Shown here piece by piece: positions 56,120 through 63,338 of a stretch of 64,000 nt of DNA. A program made the translations under genes and the position numbers. Below the pieces are notes generated by a model. The model saw only the letters and a list, made by a program, of their open reading frames with translations, was not told where the DNA came from and ran no database searches. Position 1 is the first letter of the stretch, and every line of letters starts with the position of its first letter. This DNA comes from VRUE01 sp963702705 (lineage in GTDB: Bacteria > Actinomycetota > Thermoleophilia > Solirubrobacterales > 70-9): the NCBI GenBank assembly GCA_963702705.1, contig CAVPDR010000006.1, positions 330,276 through 394,275 on the forward strand. The letters run 5' to 3'.

Positions 56120-56179
56120 ATGACGCACCGGCTCGACAGCCTCTCGCTTCTCCTTCTCCTCCCCCTCCGGGGGGAATAG
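56120..56179 (+). CDS. leuL: Leucine-rich leader peptide of leuA
   Basis: A 20-codon frame encodes MTHRLDSLSLLLLLPLRGE and then TAG. Eight of 19 residues are leucine, five of them in a row (CTT CTC CTT CTC CTC). It ends 67 nt before the leuA start and follows a candidate promoter. Such peptides sense charged tRNA-Leu in attenuation of leu operons, including leuA leaders described in actinobacteria. The symbol is given by analogy. Confidence 0.78.
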   Translation: MTHRLDSLSLLLLLPLRGE

Positions 56180-56241
56180 CGCTGGGCGGCGCGATAGCCG
56201 CGAGAGAAAAGGTCATTCGAAAGCAGCGGAGAAGGAGGAGG
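56147..56241 (+). promoter_or_regulatory. Leader RNA in which the Leu codons can mask the leuA Shine-Dalgarno sequence
   Basis: CTTCTCCTTCTCC (56147-56159), the leader's Leu codons, is complementary to GGAGAAGGAGGAG (56228-56240) over 13 positions with one G-U pair. That second segment contains the leuA Shine-Dalgarno sequence, 5-6 nt before the GTG. A ribosome stalled at the Leu codons would free it. Small hairpins lie between: CCCCC-TCC-GGGGG (56161-56173) and GCGGC-GCGATA-GCCGC (56186-56201). The mechanism is inferred. Confidence 0.6.
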
Positions 56242-56246
56242 ACCCA

Positions 56247-57833
56247 GTGGCACCAGCAGACGACGCAAACCGCGTCCACATCTTCGACACGACACTGCGC
56301 GACGGCGAGCAGTCGCCCGGAATCTCGCTGAATACGGCGGAGAAGGTGGAGATCGCCCAGCAGCTCTCCCGCCTGGGGGTGGATGTGATCGAGGCCGGCT
56401 TCCCGATCACCTCCCCCGGCGACTTCGAGGCGGTCGAGGCGATCGCCCGCGGCGTCGAGGGCCCGGTGATCTGCGGCCTGGCCCGCACCCACAAGGCCGA
56501 CATCGACGCCGCCTGGGGGGCGATCAAGGACGCCGCCCGTCCCCGCATCCACACCTTCATCTCGACTTCCGACATCCACATCGAGCACCAGCTGCAGACC
56601 GATCGTGAGGACGTCAAGGGACAGGCGCGGGCGGCCGTCACCCTGGCCAAGTCCTACTGCGAGGACGTCGAGTTCTCGCCGATGGACGCGACCCGCGCCG
56701 AGATCGAGTTCACCGCCGAGGTTTGCGCGATCGCGGTCGAGGAGGGCGCGACCGTGGTCAACATCCCCGACACGGTCGGCTACACCACGCCCGAGGAGTA
56801 CGCCGAGTACTTCCGCCGCCTGTACGAGCTGGTGCCGGGGCTACGCGAGGTCGAGCTGTCGGTTCACTGCCACGACGACCTGGGCCTGGCCGTCGCCAAC
56901 TCCTATGCCGGCCTGCTGGCGGGCGCGCGCCAGGTCGAGTGCGCGGTCAACGGGATCGGCGAGCGAGCGGGCAACTGCTCGCTGGAGGAGATCGCGATGC
57001 TGATCCGCACCCGCGAGGACGTCCACGGCCTGACCACCGGCGTCAACACCCGCGAGCTGGCCCGCACCAGCCGCATGGTCTCGCGCCTGACCGGCTACGC
57101 GATCCAGCCCAACAAGGCGATCGTCGGCCGCAACGCCTTCGCCCACGAGTCCGGGATCCACCAGGACGGCGTGCTGAAGGAGCGCACCACCTACGAGATC
57201 ATGGACGCGACCGAGGTCGGCCTGGAGTCGAACTCGATCGTCTTGGGCAAGCACTCCGGCCGCCACGCCCTGCGCGACGCGCTGGACCAGCTGGGCTTCA
57301 AGGTCGAGGGCAGCGCCCTCAACGCCGCCTTCAAGCGCTTCAAGGAGGTCGCCGACCGCAAGAAGCAGGTCACCGCACTGGACTTGGAGGCGATCGTCTC
57401 CGACGAGATGCGCGAGAAGGACGACTCCCACGAGCTGGCCTGGTTCGAGGTCGAGGCCGGCTCGCGACGCGAGCCATTGGCCCGCGTCGGCGTGAAGATG
57501 CCCTCCGGCGAGGAGGCGGTCGGCGAGTCCAGTGGCGACGGCCCCGTCGACGCGATCTTCCACGCGATCCAGAAGGCGACAGAGACCGAGTGCGAGTTGC
57601 GCCAGTACACGGTCGAGGCGGTGACCGGGGGGGAGGACGCCCTGGGCCAGGTCACGGTGATGCTGCGCGCGGCGGGCCGCCTGGCCACGGGGCAGGGTGT
57701 CGCCACGGACATCCTCGAGGCATCCGCCAGGGCCTACGTGCGAGCCCTGTCCAACGCCCTGGAGGGCGCGGCAATCCGCGAGGCCGAGGCAGCAACGGCC
57801 GAGGCCGCAGTAGAACGCACCCCAGGTCCCTAA
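56247..57833 (+). CDS. leuA: 2-Isopropylmalate synthase
   Basis: This 528-residue enzyme condenses acetyl-CoA with 2-oxoisovalerate, committing flux to leucine. The TIM-barrel signature is FDTTLRDGEQSPG (13-25), with HCHDDLGLAVAN metal ligands and NGIGERAGNCSLEE. The C-terminal LeuA allosteric domain (about 395-510) is present, so leucine feedback is expected. It belongs to the shorter LeuA type also found in E. coli. GTG start with a very strong GGAGGAGG Shine-Dalgarno element. Confidence 0.96.
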   Translation: MAPADDANRVHIFDTTLRDGEQSPGISLNTAEKVEIAQQLSRLGVDVIEAGFPITSPGDFEAVEAIARGVEGPVICGLARTHKADIDAAWGAIKDAARPRIHTFISTSDIHIEHQLQTDREDVKGQARAAVTLAKSYCEDVEFSPMDATRAEIEFTAEVCAIAVEEGATVVNIPDTVGYTTPEEYAEYFRRLYELVPGLREVELSVHCHDDLGLAVANSYAGLLAGARQVECAVNGIGERAGNCSLEEIAMLIRTREDVHGLTTGVNTRELARTSRMVSRLTGYAIQPNKAIVGRNAFAHESGIHQDGVLKERTTYEIMDATEVGLESNSIVLGKHSGRHALRDALDQLGFKVEGSALNAAFKRFKEVADRKKQVTALDLEAIVSDEMREKDDSHELAWFEVEAGSRREPLARVGVKMPSGEEAVGESSGDGPVDAIFHAIQKATETECELRQYTVEAVTGGEDALGQVTVMLRAAGRLATGQGVATDILEASARAYVRALSNALEGAAIREAEAATAEAAVERTPGP

Positions 57834-57896
57834 GACGTCACACATCCGCGAGCCGCCGCGCACCACCCGTAGCACCAGGGGCGACACCATCGCTTC

Positions 57897-58868
57897 GTGC
57901 CCCGCGAAACCTCGATTGAGCGTCCCCAGCACGCCATATCGAGGTTTCGCGAGAGGGCGTTGGCGGAGTTGGCTGGGCGACAGTGTGGGGTGGTTGCGCG
58001 TTGGCAGATGGTGAGCCTCGGGTTCGGGAGCGACGCGATCACCCGTCGACTCGCGGTGGGCAGGCTCCACATCGTCTTTGCCGGCGTTTACGCGGTGGGG
58101 CATCCCGCGATCGGTCGAGAGGGACGATGGATGGCTGCCGTGCTTGCCTCGGGCGAGGGGGCGGTGCTTAGTCATCGGTCCGCAGCCTGCCTCTGGGGGC
58201 TGAGGATCGAGGCGCCAGTGGCAGATGAGGTAACGATTTCGCGCTCGACCGGGCACATCCGAGGCTTGTGTCGTCATCGCAGCATCTTGCGGCCCGACGA
58301 ACTCGCGGTTCACGGCCGCATTCCGGTCACTTGTGTCGCTCGCACTCTGTTCGACATTGCGGCACGGTCGACACCGTGGGAATTCGAACGTGCCGTGCGG
58401 GAGGCCGAATTTCTCCGCTTGCAGCAGGCGCCGTCTTTGGAGGAGGTCTACGAGAGACGGCGGGGCCGACGTGGCGCGAAACTCGTCAGGGCGACCCTGG
58501 AGAATCTTGCGCGCCTTCCCGGCGGAACTTCGCGCAGCGGCCTGGAGGATCGCTTTCTCCGATTCGTCCACCGAGTCGGCCTGCCCGCGCCGGAGACCAA
58601 CGTGCTGCTGCGCCTCGAAAGCGCTACTTACGAGGCCGACTGCGTATGGCGAGAGCAGCGCGTGATCGCCGAGCTCGATGGGCATCAGGCGCACGGAACG
58701 CGATCCGCATTCGAGCGAGATCGCGAGCGCGACCGAAGGCTGCAGGTCCAGGGCTGGCGCGTCATTCGAATCACATGGCGCCACCTCAACCAGCCAGAGT
58801 CACTCGCCCGCGACCTCCGAGGCTTGCTCGCCCTCGCGAAACCTCGATTTGCCGCGCAAGAGACGTAG
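57897..58868 (+). CDS. AbiEi-like/DUF559 protein (possible nuclease of a defence or toxin-antitoxin type)
   Basis: This protein of about 323 residues begins with a winged-helix-like region (ALAELAGRQCGVVARWQMVSLGFGSDAITRRLAVGRLHIVFAGVYAVG) as in AbiEi-type antitoxins. It ends with a DUF559/Vsr-like endonuclease-fold domain (TNVLLRLESATYEADCVWREQRVIAELDG, then ERDRERDRRLQVQGWRVIRITWRHL). Many actinobacteria carry families of this fusion, but the function is not established. The GTG at 57897 lies next to a hairpin, so a start further in (such as TTG near 57960) is possible. The GC is slightly lower and codon use less biased than in neighbours. Confidence 0.75.
   Translation: MPRETSIERPQHAISRFRERALAELAGRQCGVVARWQMVSLGFGSDAITRRLAVGRLHIVFAGVYAVGHPAIGREGRWMAAVLASGEGAVLSHRSAACLWGLRIEAPVADEVTISRSTGHIRGLCRHRSILRPDELAVHGRIPVTCVARTLFDIAARSTPWEFERAVREAEFLRLQQAPSLEEVYERRRGRRGAKLVRATLENLARLPGGTSRSGLEDRFLRFVHRVGLPAPETNVLLRLESATYEADCVWREQRVIAELDGHQAHGTRSAFERDRERDRRLQVQGWRVIRITWRHLNQPESLARDLRGLLALAKPRFAAQET
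57903..57951. repeat. Short palindrome at the start of the DUF559-type gene
   Basis: CGCGAAACCTCGAT (57903-57916) and ATCGAGGTTTCGCG (57938-57951) are perfect 14-bp inverted repeats with a 21-nt loop. A further copy, CTCGCGAAACCTCGAT, occurs near the 3' end of the gene at 58833-58848, inverted relative to 57938-57953 (16 bp perfect). Confidence 0.7.
58833..58848. repeat. Distal copy of the 16-bp repeat flanking the DUF559-type gene
   Basis: CTCGCGAAACCTCGAT here is the exact reverse complement of 57938-57953, so almost the whole gene lies between inverted 16-bp repeats. Both copies are translated. Confidence 0.65.
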
Positions 58869-58887
58869 GAACAAGGGTTCGAATACT

Positions 58888-58911
58888 GTCTGTATGTGAT
58901 AACGTACGGAC
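58888..58911 (+). promoter_or_regulatory. Possible operator/promoter of the XRE-cupin regulator
   Basis: GTCTGTA (58888-58894) and TACGGAC (58905-58911) form an imperfect inverted repeat, with GATAAC (58898-58903) between them as a possible -10 box 11 nt before the ATG at 58915. This is a natural place for autoregulation by the encoded HTH protein. Confidence 0.4.
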
Positions 58912-58914
58912 GTA

Positions 58915-59508
58915 ATGAATGCTGTGGTCGAGAAAGTTGCGATTCCTGGTGTCGCTATCGGCGACCGCGTTCGCGCTCTGCGCGAGGCGATGGGGCTCTC
59001 GCTGCGGGATCTCGGCGAGCGGTCGGGCGTCAGCGCGCCGATGCTCTCGCAGGTCGAGCGGGGGGAGACCAGTCCCACCCTGGCCGTCGCGGCGAAGATC
59101 GCCGCTGGACTGGAGCTGACGCTCTCGCAACTGCTGCGCCTCGATGAAGGGGAGCACGTCGCGGTCAGCCGTGCCGGTGACCGCCGTGCCCTCGAGCGCG
59201 GCGGACACCGCTTCGAGGAGCTGACCCCGCCGTTGCCTGGACAGCGCGCGGACGTCTCGCTGCACACGCTCGAGGCCGGCGCGACCACCGGTGGCCGCAA
59301 CGACCCGCCGATGCACGAGCCCGGCAGCCGCGAGACCGCCGTCGTGCTCTCCGGCACTCTGGCGTTGGTCGTGGACGGCACGCGCCACGAGCTGAACGAG
59401 GGCGACAGCGTGACCTTCGACGCCGACTTGCCGCACCATTTCGAGAACGAAGGCGAGGGGCCGACGCGCTTCCTCGCCGTGATCGCCGCAGGCCTGAGGA
59501 GGGGCTAG
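58915..59508 (+). CDS. XRE-family HTH regulator with a C-terminal cupin domain
   Basis: This 197-residue protein has an N-terminal Xre HTH (about 15-70, VRALREAMGLSLRDLGERSGVSAPMLSQVERGETSPTL) and a cupin ligand domain (about 105-190, ETAVVLSGTLALVVDGTRHELNEGDSVTFDADLPHHFEN). Such regulators bind a small metabolite in the cupin. The gene ends 2 nt before leuC, so it is probably co-transcribed with leuCD and may control leucine genes. That is inference from context. Confidence 0.88.
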   Translation: MNAVVEKVAIPGVAIGDRVRALREAMGLSLRDLGERSGVSAPMLSQVERGETSPTLAVAAKIAAGLELTLSQLLRLDEGEHVAVSRAGDRRALERGGHRFEELTPPLPGQRADVSLHTLEAGATTGGRNDPPMHEPGSRETAVVLSGTLALVVDGTRHELNEGDSVTFDADLPHHFENEGEGPTRFLAVIAAGLRRG

Positions 59509-59510
59509 CT

Positions 59511-60896
59511 ATGCCGCAAACCATGTTCGACAAGCTCTGGGAAGCCCACGAGGTCTCCGAGAACCTGATCTACATCGACCTGCACCTGGTCCATGAGGTC
59601 ACCTCGCCGCAGGCCTTCGACGGCCTGCGTCTGGCCAATCGCTCCGTGCGCCGCGTCGACAAGACTCTGGCCACGGCCGATCACAACACGCCGACCGACG
59701 GCACGATGGCGGCGCGCCTGATTGCCGACGAGCTCTCGCGGGTCCAGGTCGAAACGCTGGAGCGCAACTGCGAGGAGTTCGGCATCCCCGTCTACTCGCT
59801 GGGTTCCGACCGCCAGGGCATCGTCCACGTGATCGGCCCGGAGCTCGGGGTCACCCAGCCGGGCATGACGATCGTCTGTGGCGACAGCCACACCTCGACC
59901 CACGGCGCCTTCGGCTCGCTGGCCTTCGGCATCGGCACCTCCGAGGTCGAGCACGTGCTGGCGACCCAGTGCCTGGTGCAGAAGCGGCCGAAGACGATGC
60001 GGATCTCCTACTCGGGCGAGCTCGGCTCTGGAGTTACGCCCAAGGACCTGATCCTGGCGACGATCGGGCGTCTGGGCACCGGCGGCATGACCGGCTACGC
60101 GGTCGAGTACGCGGGGCCGGCGATCGAGGCGCTGGAGATGCCGGGCCGGATGACGATCTGCAACATGACGATCGAGGGCGGCGGCCGGGCCGGCATGATT
60201 GCCCCCGACGAGAAGACGATCGAGTGGGTCCGCGGCCGCCCGGGCGCCCCTGCGGACTTCGACGCGGCGGCCGAGCGCTGGCGGCAGCTGCCAAGCGACG
60301 AGGGCGCGAGCTTCGACGCTGAGATCGAGGTCGACGCCGGCGCGATCTCGCCGATGGTCACCTGGGGGACCAACCCCGGCATGGTCTGCGAGGTCACCGA
60401 CAGCGTCCCCGACCCGGCGGCGATGGGCACGACGGCTGATCGCGAGTCGGCCGAACGGGCCCTCGCCTACATGGGCCTGGAGGCCGGCACGCCGATGACC
60501 AAGGTGGCTCCCGAACGCGTCTTCATCGGCTCCTGCACCAATTCGCGGATTGAGGACCTGCGCGAGGCGGCCGAGATCGTCGATGGCCGCAAGGTCGCCG
60601 GCTCGGTGCGAGCGATGGTCGTGCCCGGCTCCCAGCAGGTCAAGGCAAACGCCGAAGCCGAGGGACTGCATGACGTCTTCCGCGCGGCCGGCTTCGAATG
60701 GCGCGAGGCAGGCTGCTCGATGTGCCTCGGCATGAACCCCGACACCCTGATCGAGGGCGAGCGCTGCGCCTCGACCTCGAACCGCAACTTCGAGGGCCGC
60801 CAGGGCAAGGGCGGGCGCACGCACCTGGTCAGCCCGAGGATGGCCGCGGCCGCGGCGATCGAGGGTCACTTCGTCGACATCAGGGATTGGAGCTGA
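59511..60896 (+). CDS. leuC: 3-Isopropylmalate dehydratase large subunit
   Basis: This 461-residue aconitase-family subunit isomerises 2- to 3-isopropylmalate with LeuD. The 4Fe-4S ligands are Cys342 (GSCTNSRIEDL), Cys402 and Cys405 (CSMCLGMNPD). DHNTPTDG, GDSHTSTHGAFGSLAFGIGTSEVEHVLATQ are family blocks. A GAGGAGG Shine-Dalgarno element lies in the end of the upstream regulator gene. Confidence 0.96.
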   Translation: MPQTMFDKLWEAHEVSENLIYIDLHLVHEVTSPQAFDGLRLANRSVRRVDKTLATADHNTPTDGTMAARLIADELSRVQVETLERNCEEFGIPVYSLGSDRQGIVHVIGPELGVTQPGMTIVCGDSHTSTHGAFGSLAFGIGTSEVEHVLATQCLVQKRPKTMRISYSGELGSGVTPKDLILATIGRLGTGGMTGYAVEYAGPAIEALEMPGRMTICNMTIEGGGRAGMIAPDEKTIEWVRGRPGAPADFDAAAERWRQLPSDEGASFDAEIEVDAGAISPMVTWGTNPGMVCEVTDSVPDPAAMGTTADRESAERALAYMGLEAGTPMTKVAPERVFIGSCTNSRIEDLREAAEIVDGRKVAGSVRAMVVPGSQQVKANAEAEGLHDVFRAAGFEWREAGCSMCLGMNPDTLIEGERCASTSNRNFEGRQGKGGRTHLVSPRMAAAAAIEGHFVDIRDWS

Positions 60897-60898
60897 GC

Positions 60899-61462
60899 AT
60901 GCGACCGATAGACGTGATCGAGGGCAAGGTCTCGGTGCTGGACCGCGCCGACGTCGATACCGACCAGATCATCCCCAAGCAGTTCCTCAAGCGGGTCGAG
61001 CGGACCGGCTTCGGCGAGTTCCTCTTCTACGACTGGATCCGCGACGGCGAGATCGAGCTCGAGCCGAACCCGATCCTCCTCACCGGGGCGAACTTCGGCT
61101 GCGGCTCCTCGCGCGAGCACGCTCCCTGGGCGTTGGAGGACTTCGGCTTCGAGGCGATCGTCGCGCCGTCCTTCGCCGACATCTTCTATTCCAACTGCAC
61201 CAAGATCGGCCTGCTGCCGGCGATCCTCGACGAGGAGCACTGCCGCGCGGTTGCCGAGGCGGGCGAGGCGCGGATCGACGTCGACGACGAGACGATCACC
61301 TGCGCCGCCGGCGTCTTCAAATTCGAGGTCGAGCCGGATGTCAAGCACCGGCTGCTCAACGGCCTCGACGACATCGGCATTACGCTGGAGAACGGGGCGG
61401 CGATCGATGCCTTCGAGGGCTCTGGCGCCGCTGGCCACGGCCCGGTGACCACGGCGCTCTGA
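60899..61462 (+). CDS. leuD: 3-Isopropylmalate dehydratase small subunit
   Basis: This 187-residue partner of LeuC forms the substrate-specificity lid. Motifs: DVDTDQIIPKQFLK, NFGCGSSREHAPWAL and FADIFYSNCTKIGLLP. The ATG at 60899 is 2 nt after the leuC TGA, and the open frame extending upstream inside leuC is not coding. Length is normal. Confidence 0.95.
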   Translation: MRPIDVIEGKVSVLDRADVDTDQIIPKQFLKRVERTGFGEFLFYDWIRDGEIELEPNPILLTGANFGCGSSREHAPWALEDFGFEAIVAPSFADIFYSNCTKIGLLPAILDEEHCRAVAEAGEARIDVDDETITCAAGVFKFEVEPDVKHRLLNGLDDIGITLENGAAIDAFEGSGAAGHGPVTTAL

Positions 61463-61469
61463 ATCGGCG

Positions 61470-62243
61470 ATGGGCGGCCCGATGAACACCGGCCCACTCG
61501 AGTGGGACGCGAAAACCTACGACGCGATCTCCGACCCCCAGTTCAGCTGGGGGATGGAGGTGCTCGGCCGGCTCGAGCTGAGCGGCGATGAGACCGCGAT
61601 CGACGCCGGATGCGGGTCGGGCCGGGTGACGGAAGAGCTGCTGAAGCGCCTGCCGTCTGGCGATCTGATCGCCGTCGACGGCTCGGAGGCGATGATCGAG
61701 CAGGCGCGGGAGCGGCTCGGAGACCGCGCTTCCTACATGGTCGCCGACCTCTCGGAGCTGGAGGTGGAGGAGCCGGTCGACCTGGTCTTCTCTACCGCGA
61801 CCTTCCACTGGATCCTCGACCATGACCGTCTCTTCCAGCGTCTGCGCGCGGCCCTGCGCCCGGGCGGCCGCCTCGTCGCCCAGTGCGGCGGAGAGGGCAA
61901 CGTCGCCGGGCACGCGCGGGCCATCGCCATCGTCGCCGCGCGTCCCGAGTTCGCGGAGCACTTCGGCGAGGTGAGCGGGATCTGGAACTTCGCCGCCCCG
62001 GACGAGACGGAGGAGAGGCTCCGCAGCGCCGGCTTCGACGAGGCCCGCTGCTGGCTCGAGCCGAAGCCGGTCCAGCCCGAGCACCCGCTCGAGTTCACCT
62101 CGACCGTCACCCTCGGCCCGCTGCTCGCCCAGCTGCCGGAGGAGCGGCGGCGCCCGTTCGCGGAGGCGATCCTCGAGGAGTCGGAGAAGCCGTTGGTGCT
62201 CGACTACGTCCGCCTCAACATCGAGGCGCGCGCCGTCGCCTAG
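61470..62243 (+). CDS. Class I SAM-dependent methyltransferase (trans-aconitate methyltransferase-like)
   Basis: This 257-residue methyltransferase has motif I AIDAGCGSGRVTEELL (about 43-58), motif II LIAVDGSEAMIEQAR, and VDLVFSTATFHWILDHDRLFQRLRAALRPGGRLVAQCGGEGN, which resembles Tam. It lies 7 nt after leuD and before leuB. Yeast Tmt1 methylates both trans-aconitate and 3-isopropylmalate, so an isopropylmalate- or aconitate-type acid is a reasonable substrate guess. An ATG four codons later is an alternative start. Confidence 0.85.
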   Translation: MGGPMNTGPLEWDAKTYDAISDPQFSWGMEVLGRLELSGDETAIDAGCGSGRVTEELLKRLPSGDLIAVDGSEAMIEQARERLGDRASYMVADLSELEVEEPVDLVFSTATFHWILDHDRLFQRLRAALRPGGRLVAQCGGEGNVAGHARAIAIVAARPEFAEHFGEVSGIWNFAAPDETEERLRSAGFDEARCWLEPKPVQPEHPLEFTSTVTLGPLLAQLPEERRRPFAEAILEESEKPLVLDYVRLNIEARAVA

Positions 62244-62248
62244 CCGCA

Positions 62249-62254
62249 TAGAGT
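62249..62254 (+). promoter_or_regulatory. Putative internal leaderless promoter -10 box for leuB
   Basis: TAGAGT ends 7 nt before the GTG at 62262 and overlaps an alternative GTG at 62253, which favours 62262 as the start. Confidence 0.45.
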
Positions 62255-62261
62255 GCCCGCC

Positions 62262-63338
62262 GTGTCCAGCCCGCCCCGCATAGTCCTGCTCTCCGGAGAC
62301 GGGATCGGCCCGGAGATCGTCGGTGCCGCTCGCCGCCTGCTGGAGGCGCTGGGAGAGTTCGATTTCGAGGAGCGGCTGATGGGCGGCTGCTCGATCGACG
62401 CTCATGGCACCGCCCTCACCGACGATGTTCTTGCCGCCTGCCGGGCCGCCGACGCGGTCCTGCTCGGCGCCGTCGGCGGGCCGAAGTGGGACACGACCGA
62501 TCCGAGCGCGCCGCGCCCCGAGCAGGGCCTGCTCGGCCTTCGCAAGGGCATGGGGCTCTACGCCAACCTGCGCCCGGTGCGCCCAAGCCCGGCTCTGATC
62601 GGCTCCAGTCCGCTGAAGGAGGACCGCATCGCCGGCACCGACCTGCTGGTCGTGCGCGAGCTGACCGGTGGCATCTATTTCGGCGACAGCGGCCGCGATG
62701 GCGATTCCGCCCATGACACCTGCGAGTACTCGGCCGCCGAGGTTGAGCGGATCGCCCGGGTCGGTTTCGAGGCCGCCCGGCGCCGCGCCGAGGGCTCCGA
62801 CGCCAAGCCCCGTGTGACCTCGGTCGACAAGGCCAACGTGCTGGAGACCTCGCGCCTCTGGCGCGAGGTGGTCGGCCGCGTCGCCCCGGATTACCCCGAC
62901 GTCACCCTCGACCACCTGCTGGTCGACAACGCGGCGATGCAGTTGGTCTCGCGCCCGGCGGACTTCGACGTGATCGTCACCGAGAACCTCTTCGGCGACA
63001 TCCTCAGCGACGAGTCGGCGATGCTGACCGGATCGCTGGGAATGCTGCCCTCGGCCAGCCTCGGCGCGGACGGCGAGCCCGGCCTCTTCGAGCCGGTCCA
63101 TGGCTCGGCCCCCGACATCGCCGGCCAGGGCATCGCCAACCCGCTGGCGACCTTTCTCTCGGCGGCGATGATGCTGCGCCACGGCCTTGATCGGCCCGAG
63201 GAGGCGGCGCGGATCGACGCCGCCGTGGACGCGGTGCTCGACCGCGGCCTCCGCACCCCTGACCTCGCGGGCGAGGGGGAGGCCGCGGCCGGCACCGACG
63301 AGGTGACCGAGGCCGTGCTGGCCGAGCTGGGCGCCTAG
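62262..63338 (+). CDS. leuB: 3-Isopropylmalate dehydrogenase
   Basis: This 358-residue NAD-dependent beta-decarboxylating dehydrogenase finishes the leucine-specific chain. Motifs: LLSGDGIGPEIVGAA, GAVGGPKWD, RPEQGLLGLRKGMGLYANLRPV, VRELTGGIYFG, NLFGDILSDESAMLTGSLGMLPSASLG, FEPVHGSAPDIAGQGIANPLAT. The start at 62262 is supported by a -10-like box. Its stop TAG shares the sequence CTAG with the stop of the convergent gene. Confidence 0.95.
   Translation: MSSPPRIVLLSGDGIGPEIVGAARRLLEALGEFDFEERLMGGCSIDAHGTALTDDVLAACRAADAVLLGAVGGPKWDTTDPSAPRPEQGLLGLRKGMGLYANLRPVRPSPALIGSSPLKEDRIAGTDLLVVRELTGGIYFGDSGRDGDSAHDTCEYSAAEVERIARVGFEAARRRAEGSDAKPRVTSVDKANVLETSRLWREVVGRVAPDYPDVTLDHLLVDNAAMQLVSRPADFDVIVTENLFGDILSDESAMLTGSLGMLPSASLGADGEPGLFEPVHGSAPDIAGQGIANPLATFLSAAMMLRHGLDRPEEAARIDAAVDAVLDRGLRTPDLAGEGEAAAGTDEVTEAVLAELGA

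Noticed and set aside
56841..58784. A 647-codon open frame on the minus strand
   Set aside because: Antisense to leuA and the DUF559-type gene; low-complexity shadow sequence.
58873..58888. GGTTCGAATAC resembling a tRNA T-arm
   Set aside because: No matching T-stem, anticodon arm or acceptor stem can be formed around it; a similar GGTTCGAACC at about 31399 lies inside the glycosyltransferase gene.
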